Shown here: piece after piece, positions 11,181-24,500 of the stretch
How the letters are laid out: each line of letters opens with the position of its first letter
How positions within the stretch are numbered: position 1 is the first letter of the stretch
Origin: Ignelater luminosus
Lineage: Eukaryota; Arthropoda; Insecta; Coleoptera; Elateridae
NCBI GenBank assembly: GCA_011009095.1
Contig: VTPC01090587.1
Coordinates: 1,285,718-1,349,717, forward strand
Direction of reading: 5' to 3'
Length of the DNA stretch: 64,000 nucleotides
Notes under the pieces: generated by a model
Told to the model about the DNA's origin: nothing
Seen by the model: the letters and a program-made list of their open reading frames with translations, nothing else
Databases searched by the model: none
Position numbers and translations under genes: made by a program

Positions 11181-12277
11181 TTAGAACCGGATTATGCCGA
11201 CAAAGACATTGGAAGAGGTATTCTGATTGGGAAAGTGTTAATGAATGTGAAAGAACTAACGCCTATTCGATTAATGAATGTAAACAATTTTCCAATGTCA
11301 TTGAAGAAGAGCACCGAAATCAGTTCTTGTGTGCCGGTATCCTCTGTAGTACGGTGCACGAAGACAAGTGGAGTTCTTTCGTCTTCCGGAAGCTCGGTAA
11401 ACGTAGAAGCAATGATCACAGCTTCTTGTAAAAATTTAACTCCAAGCCAAAAGACTAGGGTGCAGGAGTTAATTGGTCGTTACAAAGATGTATTTGCTCC
11501 TGATAAAGGACTGGCGGGTAAAACCAGTGTGGTGACCCATAAGATCAATACGGGAGATGTTCAACCGATACGACAACGTCGAAGAAGGTTACCATGGGCG
11601 AAACGAGAAGAAGCGGAAAAGATTATCAAAGATATGGCTAGCCAAGGTGTCATCGAACCTTCAAACAGCCCTTGGGTATCACCCGTCGTCTTGGTAAAGA
11701 AGAAAGATGGTAGTACACGATTTTGTGTCGACTATAGGCAATTAAATAGTGTCACCAAGAAAGACAGTTATCCTTTACCCAGAATCGACGACACTTTGGA
11801 CACTCTGTCTGGTTCCAAGTGATTTTCCACCCTGGATATGAAGAGTGGGTATTGGCAGGTTGGAATGGAACCACAACATCGAGAGAAGACTGCCTTTACT
11901 ATTGGTTCTGGTCTGTGGCAGTTTACAGTTATGCCATTTGGTCTGTGTAACGCTCCAGCAACGTTTGAACGATTGATAGAGTTGATCCTGAGAGGCTTAT
12001 CTTGGAAGACCTGTTTAGTTTACCTCAACGATATTATTGTGATTGGTCTAACGTTTGAGGAACACGTGAAAAACTTGGAAGATGTGTTTCTGAGATTACG
12101 TGGAGCAAATCTGCAATTGAGTTCAAAGAAGCGCAATCTGTTCCAGAAAGAAGTCAGATATCTTGGTCACCTGGTATCCGAAGATGGAGTAGCGGCTGAT
12201 CCTGATAAGATTCGTGCAGTCCAAGAGTGGTTCCACCTAAAAGATAAACACGAGCTTTGAAGTTTTCTGGGTTTGTG
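11181..12277 (+). pseudogene. Gypsy reverse transcriptase remnant
   Basis: Two in-frame blocks (to 11822 and from 11838) are separated by a TGA stop at 11820. They encode the Ty3/gypsy RT: KYKDVFAP-like linker, [38 protein letters not shown] and FTVMPFGLCNAPATFE. The catalytic YxDD motif reads YLND (VYLNDIIVIG), and a further stop lies in the ELRSFLG motif. The RT ends near 12277. RNase H, integrase and the 3' LTR are missing, replaced by hAT debris. Confidence 0.85.
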
Positions 12278-12279
12278 AA

Positions 12280-12800
12280 ATAGAAAGTGGTTTCTAAGAA
12301 CGTTGTTCATATGACTTGTTTAGCTCACGCACCTCATCGTGTTGCAGAGGAAATTAAAATAGAATATGGGATCGCTAATAAATTAATGTCAAGTGTGAAA
12401 AAGGTTTTTTGTAAGGCTCCATCCAGAATAAAAGCTTTTAAAGAACAATTGCATGACATAAGTTTACCACCCAAACCTATTCTTACGTGCTGGGTAACAT
12501 GACTTAAAGCGGTGGATTATTACAACGATAACTTTGAAAAGATTAAACAAATTATTGACAAGTTTTCTTCAGAGGAAAGTATTGGTATATCTGAAGCTCA
12601 AGAAGCATTGGTGTATATCGTTTCAGATTTCACATTCCTTTCAAATAGTATAACTAGTTTAGAATCGAATGGTGAGGCTTTATAGTCCTCCATGCAAGTA
12701 ACATCTAATAAAGTAGAAGTCATTGCTGTACAACGTAAATTGCATGCTGTGCTCAAAAAGAATCCTGGTTATGCAACACTGAAATCAATTGCAGACATTT
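12280..12800 (+). pseudogene. hAT-type (CGGBP1-like) transposase fragment
   Basis: Frame 12287-12502 shows VHMTCLAHAPHRVAEEI, KAPSRIKAFKE and LPPKPILTCWVT. The family usually has LPPxPVxTRWGTWL here, so the conserved RWG is degraded to CWV plus a stop. The frame continues with KAVDYYNDNFEKI and further helices to about 12790. This matches the RNase-H core C-terminal half of hAT transposases of the type duplicated in many insect genomes. Both ends are missing. Confidence 0.65.
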
Positions 12801-12864
12801 TAAACGGCGTCGAGGAAGAAATCCTCAAGAATGTCCAGCCATTCCTTAATATCTTGCTTATGCT

Positions 12865-13424
12865 CCTGTAACAACTGGAGAACACGTTGAAGATGAACCT
12901 CGCTCAGGGAGACCTTCAACTTCAAAAACTGACGAAAACGTTGAACGTGTGAGGGCTCTTGTGAGATCAGACCGTCGTTTAACAATAAGGATGATGAGTG
13001 AACAGTTAAATTTAAACACTTTCACCGTGCATCAAATTTTGACAGACATCATGACAATGCTCCGTGTCACACAGCAATTTCCATCAGTGAATTTTTGACC
13101 TCAAAACGCATTACTGTTGTTCCTCATCCCCCCTATTCACCTGATTTGAGTCCTTGTGACTTTTTCCTTTTCCCGAAATTGAAACATGTCCTAAAAGGAC
13201 GTCATTTTGGAACTCTGGAGAACATTCAAAAGACTGTGACCGACCAGTTAAAAGCCATACCAGTTGAAGACTTCCAGCGCTGCTACCAAGAGTGGGAACA
13301 ACGACTCCGCCGGTGTATAGCTGCCCAAGGGAACTACTTTGAAGGGAATAACATTGTTGTTTGAAAAAAATAAAAACTTTGGTTAGTATGAAATCAGTCT
13401 CATTACTTTTCTCACATACCTCGT
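12865..13424 (+). mobile_element. Internally deleted DD34D mariner
   Basis: The N-terminal part (EDEPRSGRPSTSKTDENVE, a helix-turn-helix ending FTVHQIL) is fused at about 13040 to the catalytic C-terminal part (HDNAPCHTA ... PPYSPDLSPCDFFLFPKLK, then GNYFEGNNIVV). The second and third Asp are 34 residues apart, typical of classical mariner. The first Asp region is deleted. A 3' inverted end reading TCTCACATACCTCG occurs near 13410-13424; its 5' partner was not found. Confidence 0.75.
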
Positions 13425-13744
13425 AGACTAGTATTAAATGATAAACGTATGCAATTCGAGATGAAAAACTTAGAAATGGTATTAGGTATTGATTGTGAAG
13501 CAAATTATAACAATAATATTGATGTTTAATAATTAAAATTTTACATGTAACATAAATAATAAAGATGTTTTTCAAGACTATTTAATACTGATTAATGCCT
13601 ATTTTGTAGAGATTTGTGCTTTTTTTAGGCGCCTAAACTATATAATTTTTTGGTGCCTAAACTTTCGCAGTCTACTTATAAGTTTTCCCGTAAACCTTTT
13701 TTGAGACAGACTAGGTCCATTTCCGGCCACACTGGCCTTGAGTA

Positions 13745-14324
13745 CAGGGCCGGATTTACTCTCGTGGAGGTCTCTAGGCAAAAAATTGGTGGTGCCGCCC
13801 TCGCAAACTAAGAACCAAATCTCTTACTTTTTAGAACTAGTTTAACACCATTTTTTTTAAATTTTTACAACAAATACTTAAAAATTTTACTCAAATAAGA
13901 AAAATTACGAGTAAGTCACTGTTTTTAGAATAAGATATCAAAACTAGGTGCAAGAAATTGAGAAAGTGCCATTACAGAACACTACGTTTGGGTTATAAAT
14001 ATAGCATGAATAGACTGCATCGATATTTTATTGAATATCGATAAAGTGGAATACCATTTTTTTGAAAATAGACGAAAATTGAAAACTATAATGTTTTTGT
14101 ACATTCATTTGTTTTTTGTAATTAATTATGACTAATATAATCAAAAAATATTCCTTAAAGAATCATAATTTTAATTAAAAAAAAAAGATTCAACAAATTT
14201 GTTCTTTTTTATTCCTGTTTAGTGTTTATTGATCTTTATTCTTTATAGTTAATGCAAACATAAAATCTTTTGATGGAGGCCCCTAGGCACTACCTCGATT
14301 GTCTACACGGTAAATCTGGCCCTC
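13745..14324. mobile_element. 580-bp hAT-type MITE with 8-bp TSD
   Basis: The left end CAGGGCCGGATTTAC mirrors the right end GTAAATCTGGCCCTC (two mismatches over 15 bp). The flanks CTTGAGTA (13737-13744) and CCTGAGTA (14325-14332) agree at 7 of 8 positions, as expected for a hAT 8-bp duplication. There is no transposase ORF. Confidence 0.8.
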
Positions 14325-14332
14325 CCTGAGTA

Positions 14333-14937
14333 TATGTTATCGCCATTACATTTCTTCTTCCACGAGTCACTGTAATAATGGAACAAGTGGGAACGCGTAT
14401 CCTGCTCCGTGGCTGTAGCCAAGCCAAGCTGCGAAGTAAAGATGCAATCGTACCTATTATTTCTAGTATACAATGTAAAAACTTTTGCGACAATAAAGTT
14501 ATTTCGATTTTCATGTTATTAGTTTGAATGTCCCGCCATTCAGTACGTTTTCTTAAAAAATTTCAGTACAATTTTACAAGCCGCGGCGTCACTGCTTATC
14601 AGTTCATCGCATCCCCGCGATCCCCGCGCTATAGCTCCAGGTAGTGGGACTCTACTTTAGTGTCTTCCAGAAAATGCTAATACGTCAATTTATTTTTTTA
14701 ATGAAATAATTCAACACAAGTTTTTAAAAACGTTTTGAAACGATATTCTTATTACCTACGTAGTTTAGCCGTTTCTATTTTCCAAGTTAATAGATCTTTT
14801 TTGGTGGATGCTTGTTCTTAAATCCTACGAAAACGAATCTGTAAATATAAAAAGTACAGCAAAATCCTGCGCTTAATAAGTAAGCGTCTTTAATTACAAA
14901 CCTTGGTAGTCCGTAATATACATCTTAATTTACGACA
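14333..14937. other. LSM8 upstream intergenic region
   Basis: This stretch without a recognisable gene lies between the TE cluster and LSM8. It should include the LSM8 promoter and 5' UTR. I see no TATA box. Confidence 0.4.
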
Positions 14938-15432
14938 ATGTCTGCAGGTTTAGATGCGTTTGTAAATCGTATCCTTTGAAAAAACAAGATTCTAGGTTAG
15001 GCTGTAATAATAAGTATCAGTTGAGGTTAGACCGTTTTATTTTATATTCAACTTAACTTTCACATATACCGTATCTATAATTACTTCTGATGGACGTAAC
15101 TTTATAGTAAGCTTAATAATAGATTTATATGAATACAATATTAATAAAATATCTTTATAGGGTACTTTGAAAGGCTTTGATCAGACTATCAACATAATAT
15201 TAGACGAATCTCACGAACGGGTATATTCAACAACAAGTGGAGTAGAGCAAGTTATGTTGGGACTACATATAATAAGAGGAGATAATGTGTAAGTGTGTCA
15301 AGTCTAAATGTGAAATTGTTCTAAAACCTCTTACATTACAGTGCCATAATTGGTTTAATCGATGAAGAATTAGATAATAGACTCAATCTATCAAATATAA
15401 AAGCAGAACCGTTAAATTCTGTTGTTCATTAA
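14938..15432 (+). CDS. LSM8: LSM8, U6 snRNA-associated Sm-like protein
   Basis: LSM8 subunit of the nuclear LSM2-8 ring that binds the U6 snRNA 3' oligo(U) and stabilises the U4/U6.U5 snRNP. Exons are 14938-14968, 15066-15106, 15161-15288 and 15342-15432. They give 96 residues, the same length as human LSM8. Signatures: TVSIITSDGRNF (Sm1 start), GTLKGFDQTINIILDE, HIIRGDNVAIIG (Sm2) and the C-terminus KAEPLNSVVH. Intron 1 starts with the U12-type donor GTATCCTTT, has a branch-like ACTTAAC just upstream of its end, and appears to end in AT rather than AG. Introns 2 and 3 are ordinary GT-AG. Poly(A) signal AATAAA lies at 15465-15470. The next gene starts 105 bp after the stop codon. Confidence 0.93.
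14969..15065 (+). other. Probable U12-type intron in LSM8 with non-AG 3' end
   Basis: The 97-bp intron opens with GTATCCTTT, an exact match to the GT-subtype U12 5' splice site. AACTTAAC at 15050-15057 resembles the U12 branch consensus, with its A 9-10 nt before the inferred 3' end (usual U12 spacing is about 8-20 nt). No AG lies between the branch and the coding sequence. Homology and phase require exon 2 to begin at 15066, so the intron would end CACAT. Confidence 0.65.
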
Positions 15433-15537
15433 CTTAATAGATTGTAGCTATATTTTTTTAGCTTAATAAAGTTATTGTTATATCATAGGAGTTTTGTTTT
15501 AAATAACAACTTGAAACTGTCATAAATTTTTACAAAG

Positions 15538-18500
15538 ATGACGAAACTTTTTATATGTTTTAATTTTTTTGTAATTATAAATACATTTACAAAAGCAGAT
15601 GAGTGTGGTAAAATGAATGTTGGAACGGTACTATTTACAGAATCAGATAATAGTAAAGATTGTTGGAGTACAGAAAATATTGCATTATTAACATCTCGTA
15701 TGATGTTGGAAGACATTTTACCTTCTAGAGAAATATTATTAATAAAAGATGGTAGATTTATTACTGACATTATTGATTATTTCCGTTTAGTTCTTGAAGT
15801 TGTTAGAAAGGTAACGTATGGTAAAGTTAAACATATAATGCTCATTGCTTTAACGGATACATTAGGTAAGAACAATTTCAAATAGTTTTCAGTTTTGATA
15901 AAAGTTATTTTAGGTGGATATTTAAATCATTTTGTTATGCCAATCGCAAAGCGAGCATTCTATGCTGGATATATTGATTTTGATAATATGGAAAGGCTTT
16001 ATCAGCTTTTTGATGAGATAAAATGCTTTTTAAGAACTAATGGTCATGGTTGGGCAAAACCTGTAAAAGAATTTAGTAAGAATCTCAATTATTTAGCTTT
16101 TTATTTATTACTGACTTATTAGTAATTTCCGGGTTAATTGTCAATACATCTTTTTTGTGGATGCTTTTTAAAAACTAATGGTCATGGGTGGGCAAAACCT
16201 GTAAAAGTTGTTTCTCCAACTGCCTTAGAAGGCATTCATTTTGTATTTCGTATTAAAAGTTGGCGTTTTTGTTACTAGTAGAAAAATAGGTTTGTTCCTA
16301 AGCAACATGTTTAATCCACGGGTTAAAAGGAACTTTTAATGCCGAAAACAATACTACTGCGATTTTATCACATTTTCTTAATAATAAATAAATAAAAGTA
16401 ATGTCAGTATTTTACAAATATCTGTAAACAGATGTATTATAATACTGTTTTAAATAAGTTTTAAAAGTTTATTAAATTTATAAATAAAGCGAACTTTCAT
16501 GCACTAACTGTTTTTAAATAAGAATGCACAAAATTATAAATAAAAACGTTTTAGGAGATCTCTATGGGTGCAAATCGGGATGATTGTTTTTTTACAGAAA
16601 GAAAAAGGGGTAAAGCAAACATGAATTGCCATTCAAATATTCATTGTTGCCTCTATTTTTGCAACAGTTCTAAATTCAAGGTATTTAAACTTGTTTATAA
16701 TCATCATAGTTGTGTACTCGACGGGTGTATTATTTAGACAATTTACCTCGATTTCTACAAACCAATAGAAATGCTGTAACGGCGATCTTACCTATAAGAC
16801 CGACAGTTATCTAGTGGTAACATCCCTGTAATTGCTTTTTTATACAGTATGCCCATCATGCCCATTTACGGAACATCTCCTAAATGTTTGGGAATAGGCA
16901 ACACGTCTTACAATTCAGAGCCAGTTTCTTTAAAAACTTCAACCCTTGTTAATTGAACCATAGCTTGCTGTGAATTTAAAAACTGACAAAAGTCAACTAT
17001 TTGACATTTGCTTGGTTATATTTCCTTTAACTTTTGTACAATCTTGTTTAATTTCTTTTTATTAAATAAGTTTTCTTGTTTATTATTAAATTCTTAAGGT
17101 TTTATAATATTTATAATTATTTTTATTGTGTTTTCTAAAAAAGCAAATCTTATTTCTAACAAGCAGAAATTGGGGAATTTTGACATTGACATTTATTGTA
17201 GAAAAAAAAACTATACAAACATGATCCATTTATTTTATTTTTAAAATCTGTAGTTACACAAAGATATCTCTAAATTGTAAGATGTGTTGCCTACTCCCAA
17301 ACATTCAGGGCAGGACCTGTAAAATAAGCATACTGTATTTAATTAATGTTTTTTTTGTTTTTTATTTCTTGATAAATTTTCCAATAAAATGCACTTCTTC
17401 AGTCGGCATATTACCATCAGTACCTTAATTTTCACACAAATACGATTTCCAAAAAAACTTCTACTCAGCCAGTAAGATTTTCATTTATGATATAAGGAGA
17501 TTATAGCCTGAGACCTTCAGTCTTGTTAATATAGTCACGTAGCTAAGAGACCAAAGGGTTTCTCAGACCAAGATTTGCTATTTTAGCAATTAAAGTTGAT
17601 GACTGACTTTATCAAATAATAACATGAACAAGTGACACTTCCTTAACACCCACAAGGGGATAACGCAGTGACAGTGAGTCCGTCGCCGATCTCGAGGAAA
17701 TTTTTACTGGCGATTCTACATCGAAAATAAATCGACACGTATTTTGCCGTTCGTCTAAATGAGCCCTTCGGGTCTCGCAATAAATATTATAGGTCGGAAA
17801 ACGGCTAAAATTGGTTTTCCAATTTTTAACCGATTTCAATAAAACTTTTATGGGTGTTTCTATATCGAGAAATATTAGACCCGTGTATAGGGGTTTTTCA
17901 ATATACGTATGCCACAGGAAACCCAGAATAAAATTCATAACAAAAGGCGGAATAGGCACGGCACGGCAGCTGGCGAAGGCGAAGAAGAAAATCTCTTTTC
18001 TTACACGACACATCGATAAATTATAATGAATTTTATTTAAAAACTGTCAAACCTGACCTTTTATGTGGTATTTTAAAAGATGCTAAAAGTATTTCCTGTT
18101 ACAGGTTAAGCACAAATTAAGACGTCTTTTAAAGTTTTAATGCTTTTAATGAAGAAAGTTGCCTGTTTTTGAGTAAACATTTTGATTACTGATTTATAAA
18201 AATGTAACTTGCCAATAAAATTGACGATTAAATTAATCAAAACGACATACGTTCTCAGTTCCAAAGCCAACTCTGACGTAAATATTTTTGGGACACTCGT
18301 TAGACAAAAATACATGGTCCGTCCAAGATATACGTTTGTTGAAAAATTTAGTTTGTTTTTAAAAATAAATATTATTTTTCTTTTATTCTACAACTACAGG
18401 ATTACAACTTGAATTTTATAAACTAAATTTTCTTGTGAGAAGTAACTAAAGTAGCCGATGCTGTGCAACAATAATTACAAAACTGAAAACTGATCTTTTA

Positions 18501-21500
18501 AAAAGGTATATTTATAACTTCATACTTATAAGTTATCACTCAGCATTTCCTGTGCACAGGATATATCTGGTGCATGGTCAGCATATGCTAACACGTTACT
18601 CAAGCGGCGACCATAGTTTACGTAATCGAGAACAAGAAAAAATTGTACTTGTAATAAAAGTGGTACAGTAGATGTATATAAAAAGCCTGTGTACCTAGAA
18701 TTCACTGATCGGGTTCGAAGTAACTAGGACACTTTCGATACGATTTCTGGCAGTTTAGTTACGTCATAGGTACACGAATGATAACATAAATAACGCATTC
18801 TATGGGAAAAATGCAAAAAGTTTTTTTTGTCAAATCGATTGTTAATTCTGAAAACAGATCTGTTTAATTTTTCAGTGGCGTAACAATCTTCTTTAGAGTA
18901 GGGGACTAACACAAAGCATAGAATAGTAGACACCTAGGAGTAACAAGCATGTAGAAAATCTCCCGATTTCTCTCCTGGTTCTTGAAATATTGGAAAAATA
19001 AGAAACGGTGCATTTTCGGACACATGTTTATCTAAACTTAGTTACTTATTTTCATGAGTATTTACTACACGCTTTTAAGCCCAGGTCACATTATCAAATA
19101 ATTGGATCAAACTTGACTATCAGTCTAGAATGACGACATCAGAACTGGCAAACTAAAGTTTGCACCAAACTAGGTGGCCACATTGTAGTACATACACAGA
19201 TTAAATAAAGGTCAGATACTTCACTCCCTATTCCATCAATATTCCCATTTTTTGTCTCTGCACATTTACATTTGCAGCTCTGGGAGTTTACCATGCCTAC
19301 TCTTTTACGCGCGTTTTATGAAAAGTGCACACCACGTGGTGCTGCTAACGCAGTACATGTCAAAATAGCAAGCTCTGAGAGTTGCTTTGAGAGAGAGAGA
19401 GAGAGCAATAAAATCCACAAATTTGTCAAAGTGAAATATCTGACCTTTATTTAATCTGTGTACATAATTTGTTCAAACTGTGAAGTTAGAATAATTGTTT
19501 TTACAAAACAAAAAATCCACTATAAAGTATAAACACGCACTCAAATAATATAAAACACGACACACAATCTAATACTACGCAGTCCTATAGTAAATCTATC
19601 TACCTTTTGCCTTTTAAATCTACCTTTTACTAATATTAATAACAAGAATAAACAACACAAGGAGAAAAATAAAAACGAAATTATGGCAAGAGCAGCAGAG
19701 CAAAACAGAGGTTAGAATAAATATTATCTATAACCCGCTATAACCTTCTTGGCTTTGCGTCTGTTTTACTATTTTCATATTTAGTCAATCACGTAAGCCA
19801 TCGCATCAAACTAACTGACGGATTTAAAAACGTCTTTAAAACTTAGAAAATTTGGCCAAACTAAAGGTATGACGTCATTGCTTCAGACTGAGAGTCAAGT
19901 TTGATCAAACCGACTGATAGTGTGACATATTATGTTTTAGAGTCTTCGACACTATTTTTTTAACATCATGTGTATAATTCTTATCTTAACGAATTGTTTT
20001 CAATAGGAAATGTGCAAAAATTTTAAATTAAAGATATTTAGTCGTTTTTGAATTATATGAGATGCGTGGATTGTTAAAATTAAACTGAAAACATATTCGT
20101 AAGTGTTAAATAACAATAAGATAAGTAAATGAAACGGATTTAATTATATCCACAACCTAACTTTACTAAAATTTGAACAATTAATAAATAAAAACGTAAC
20201 AATACGTTTTTTATATTTTAGGTATTCAAATGAGTGCTCAACCATTGCCAATGCTGTCACCTGCACCAAAAACTGATCCGTGCAAAGGACTTATTGTATA
20301 TGAAAAAAGCCGTAAGACGCCGTTTCTTTGTTTAAAAATTACGTTGATTGATTACATTTTGTTGTTTTATACTATTATGCAGTTTAACTACTATTATTTA
20401 CATAATTACTACCAAACTCAAGATTGAGAATTGTATATGTTTTATTAATTATAGATAACATGATTATATAATTTTTAGTGGAAGGTGTTTCTGGCAAAGC
20501 GTGCCCTATAGGTATTCCAATGCCATTCTTCGATTCAAAAACGCATCCAGCTTCTATTGCTGTACCATTTAAAACATATTCCCTTCGTAATATGGAATCA
20601 AAGTCGGCCTCGTACGTTCTGGTAAAGTTTTATATGGCCGCAACCAAGTGTTTAGCAAAACGAAATGCTAACAAGAAAAGCATGACCGAATTTAACAGCA
20701 ATTTTTATTCTTGGATTCATTCTCAAGTATATCCTCATTTAAATGATGACAAGTTTTTCTCCGCATTTGGTGGGATCTTACGAGTAGAAGAAACATTGGC
20801 AAGGATGGGTACTAACAATTTTCTTTTTGGTGATGTTTAATAACATAAATTGTTTATTTTGCAGGTGCAACACAAATCAGCAATAAAGAAATTGGTAATT
20901 ACAATATTATGCCGGAAGCCCAACTAAAAGAATATGCTAAAGAATGTCCAGAAGAGGTAAATATAGTATCTTCTGTATAGTAAATCCATACGACTTTCCA
21001 GAAAGAAACGACTAATTTGAAACTCTATTGTTTCTATTTGTGTATGTTGGTATCACGGTGATCGGTCAATGTTAAAGTTTCACACGTTAGAATTAATTTG
21101 CAAACATGCGTCATACAGTGTAAAACAGCGAATAGTTATTGTGAAGTAGTTTCATAACTTTGAAAGCATAATAAGTATTTAAAGAAAGTGCCTAAAGTGT
21201 GAAAATGATTATTTTGTCGCATACTATGGATAACTAATTGCAGATTAATAATTTAAAATTTAAAACTCAAAAAATGAGATCTAGCAACTGTACATTACTA
21301 CCAACTGCCAGTATTCAAATGTTTATTTTGTTGTTTAGGAAAATGTCAAAACAAGAGGAAGTGCGCAAGTCAATTTTGCGTAAATTTTGTGAACTTTCTT
21401 TTTTATCAACAACTACAATAGCAAAGCAGTGTAATATAAGTGTTCGTATAGTCCAAAGGTGCATTCTGAAATTCAGAGAAACGGGGTCAGTTGAAAAAAA

Positions 21501-24500
21501 TCGCGAAATGGAAAACCAACTCGATGTCCTAACTAAAAGATGATGCAGAGCGTATACGTCAAGCCTATTTGAAAAATTCTCTGTTTCAAGTTGCCAAAAT
21601 TATTAGAATTTCTCAGTCTTCCGTTCAAAATATGAGGAAAAGATGTGGACTAAAGATGTATAGCAAGTAGAAAGCTCCAAAACGATCACTAGAACAATAT
21701 AATCGTACAATTACTCGTTCCAAAAAGCTATACAATTTGTTTCAACAATAGTTATTGAAATTGAGAAACTTGTAAAAAAGTATTGGTTTGGCAATCAATT
21801 TACCAATGTAGCATGCGAAGTAAGTCTTTTGTAACAGCAGGTACAATTAACTCGGTAACATATATTACGGAATGTATTTAGAAAAAACGTTTACCTTTAT
21901 TAAAAAGCATTCCTTTTTAACAATAATCTGGCCAGATTTGGTCAGTTGAAATGGTACGCAGACAACCATATACATGTTGTACCCAAAGACTGCAATCCGC
22001 CGAACTGTCATGAATTAAGGCCCATTGAGAAACACTGGGCTATAATCAAGGCAAAACTTCGGAAAACTTATAAACCTGCTACTTCTAGCATAGATTTTAG
22101 AAACAAGTGGACAAGATGCATGGGCGTCCGCTCGATGATTTCCAGGGGGAGGGGGGCTGACCAACAAATTTATAATATAAGCCATATATAAATACATGCG
22201 ACACATTCAACCGTAAACTTTTCTTGATATCTAGGGGGGGCAAGCGCCCCTCCTTGCCCACAGGAGCGGACACCCATGACAAGATGTACCAAGATAGTGA
22301 CAAGTTCTACTGTGCAGGTATTGTTGCCTAGTTTAAAATCTAGAGTGCGCCAGTTCAGTCGAAACGTCTGAAAAAATGATTTATTCTTGTATCTTCTTTT
22401 TTTTTTCATAAACGTCAGCTGTTAAAATAAAGTTAAAATAGTTATTACAACTTGTTTTATTACATTTTTACGGTAGTTTATTTAGGCGACAGTTTAATCT
22501 TGTTCACACTTGATCACATTTTAACGTTTGAATTTCGATACGTAGTTTTTGCATAGGTATAGTTCATTTTTTTCCTATATTTGTCAACGTGAATTTATGT
22601 TGGCTAGAAATAATAATAGTCTGTCTATCTACTGGATGATTAATTATTATAGTCAGTTGAGGTGAGGTAAAGTATCGACATCAAACAAAAACGATGACGA
22701 AAAATGACTTTCTCTCCGCGAAAGGCGCCGTTGTTTGACGTCAAATTTCAGTTTAAACGTCAGTTTATGATTTTGAGGTTATTAGAGTTTAGATTTCAGA
22801 GAAAAGTAATTATTAACTTCTTGTTGTTGCGCTATTAAAGGCGTTTTTCCTCGGCGTTATCTTCAGCATTTTTAGCATTGTTCATGAATTACTGTAAAGC
22901 AGCAGAAACTATTATGTTCGTAGTAGACACGCAACCGTTTTTAAATAAGCCGAATCAACCAAAATAATTGTCACGTAATCTGCTTGAAACATGATTAGAT
23001 CAGAATAATATATGGGTCAAGTTTTCAAAAACGTCTTTAATAGCGCAACAAGGCAAGTTACTTTTCTCTATTATATTCTCATAACCTCAAACTTATAAAC
23101 TAACGTTTACACCATAGATCAAATTATAACAAGCGATCATTAAATTTTCAGTTCCCGGTAGACTATGAAATCTTTTCGTAGGGCGTAGCTTAGACAGACG
23201 CACGCCAACCAATGCCAACACATAATCTACGAATCATCAACAAACTAATGCTTTTTAATGCTAACTATCAATTTGAGAGATAACAATTTTACTGAAAGTG
23301 GAATAAGCTAGACATTGCTTTCGTTTCATAGCCTACTGCGAACTGAGATTTTAACGATTGCACGTTATTTCATGGATGAGACTATGAATATCTTGACTGG
23401 TTGCTAACATATTACAGACACATTTGTATTCCCCATTTCTTTTTACCACATAGGTTTTATATCAACCTATCTTTCCTCTAGCAACAGCAAGAAAAAGGCA
23501 ATGAGAGTGGATGAAAAATGGCGCGCATTTTAAATCAAATTACTTAATTAACTTTAGCTTCTGGCTACGGCTCTGATTAAAGATATATCTAAATTTAATT
23601 TTAATATCGCCATTTCATAAACACAGCTTAAAGACAGACTTAATGAAAGGTATATAAATAATATGACCCATAATATTTATAACATACTTTATTGATTTTG
23701 AAATAATACAAGTTGATTCAATTTCTTTCTAATTCTTTCAACTTTATTTCTATTTTTACACTAATAATGAATCCTCACTGTTAAATATAAATTGCTAATT
23801 AATTTAACAAGTTGAACTCTGTGATTATCTAATATATTCTGACTTAATATGCTTTATGAATTCCCCATTACTGAGTTTACAGAAAGTGAGATTAAAAGAG
23901 TTTGAAAAGAGACACGTGCGAAGATAGGCATATGTCGATGCATACTACGCAATACGTAACATGGTTGCCGTAACTGCGATAGTAAAATGGAGCAGCAGTG
24001 ATACAAATAAAGATGGATATAAGAACCTATGTTGTCCATGTTGACAACAGTGTTTGTTCTATGGTTTGACGCTTCCATGGTAAATTCGTATTATTGAAAT
24101 ATACAGGGTGTTTTCAAAAGGTTGGGATATAGCTTAACTGCAGACTTCTGGGAAAAAAACAAGATTTAATTCAACTTACCTGTATCCAAAATCGTCTTGT
24201 TAAGTCGGTACACGGCGTGAAAGTTAAAAAAATTATTTTGCGTATAAAAATAGTAGGCTTTGATCGATTTTTATAATGTTTGGTATGGCATGTTTTGTGA
24301 CTATAAGCACAGTTTATACCTTACAGAATCAGTTGGATCACTTAGAGCGGTTCTTTTAATCTTTCGTGTTCCTGGTTTTCGGTCTGCGCACGCTAAACTG
24401 TAGACCGTGCTCTTGTAGGAGAGGTTATATATGCAACTGATATTCAAATTTCACAATTAATGTAACTTACCAACATTGAACAATTTCACTAATTCACTTA

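Noticed and set aside
11105-11431. Plus-strand ORF overlapping the start of gypsy RT
   Set aside because: It is out of frame with the RT and shows no domain; the pol frame explains the region.
6693-12800. One full-length hAT element joining the 6693 terminus to the 12.3-kb transposase fragment
   Set aside because: The interval is occupied by an independent gypsy element and no second terminus was found; the two hAT traces are probably unrelated.
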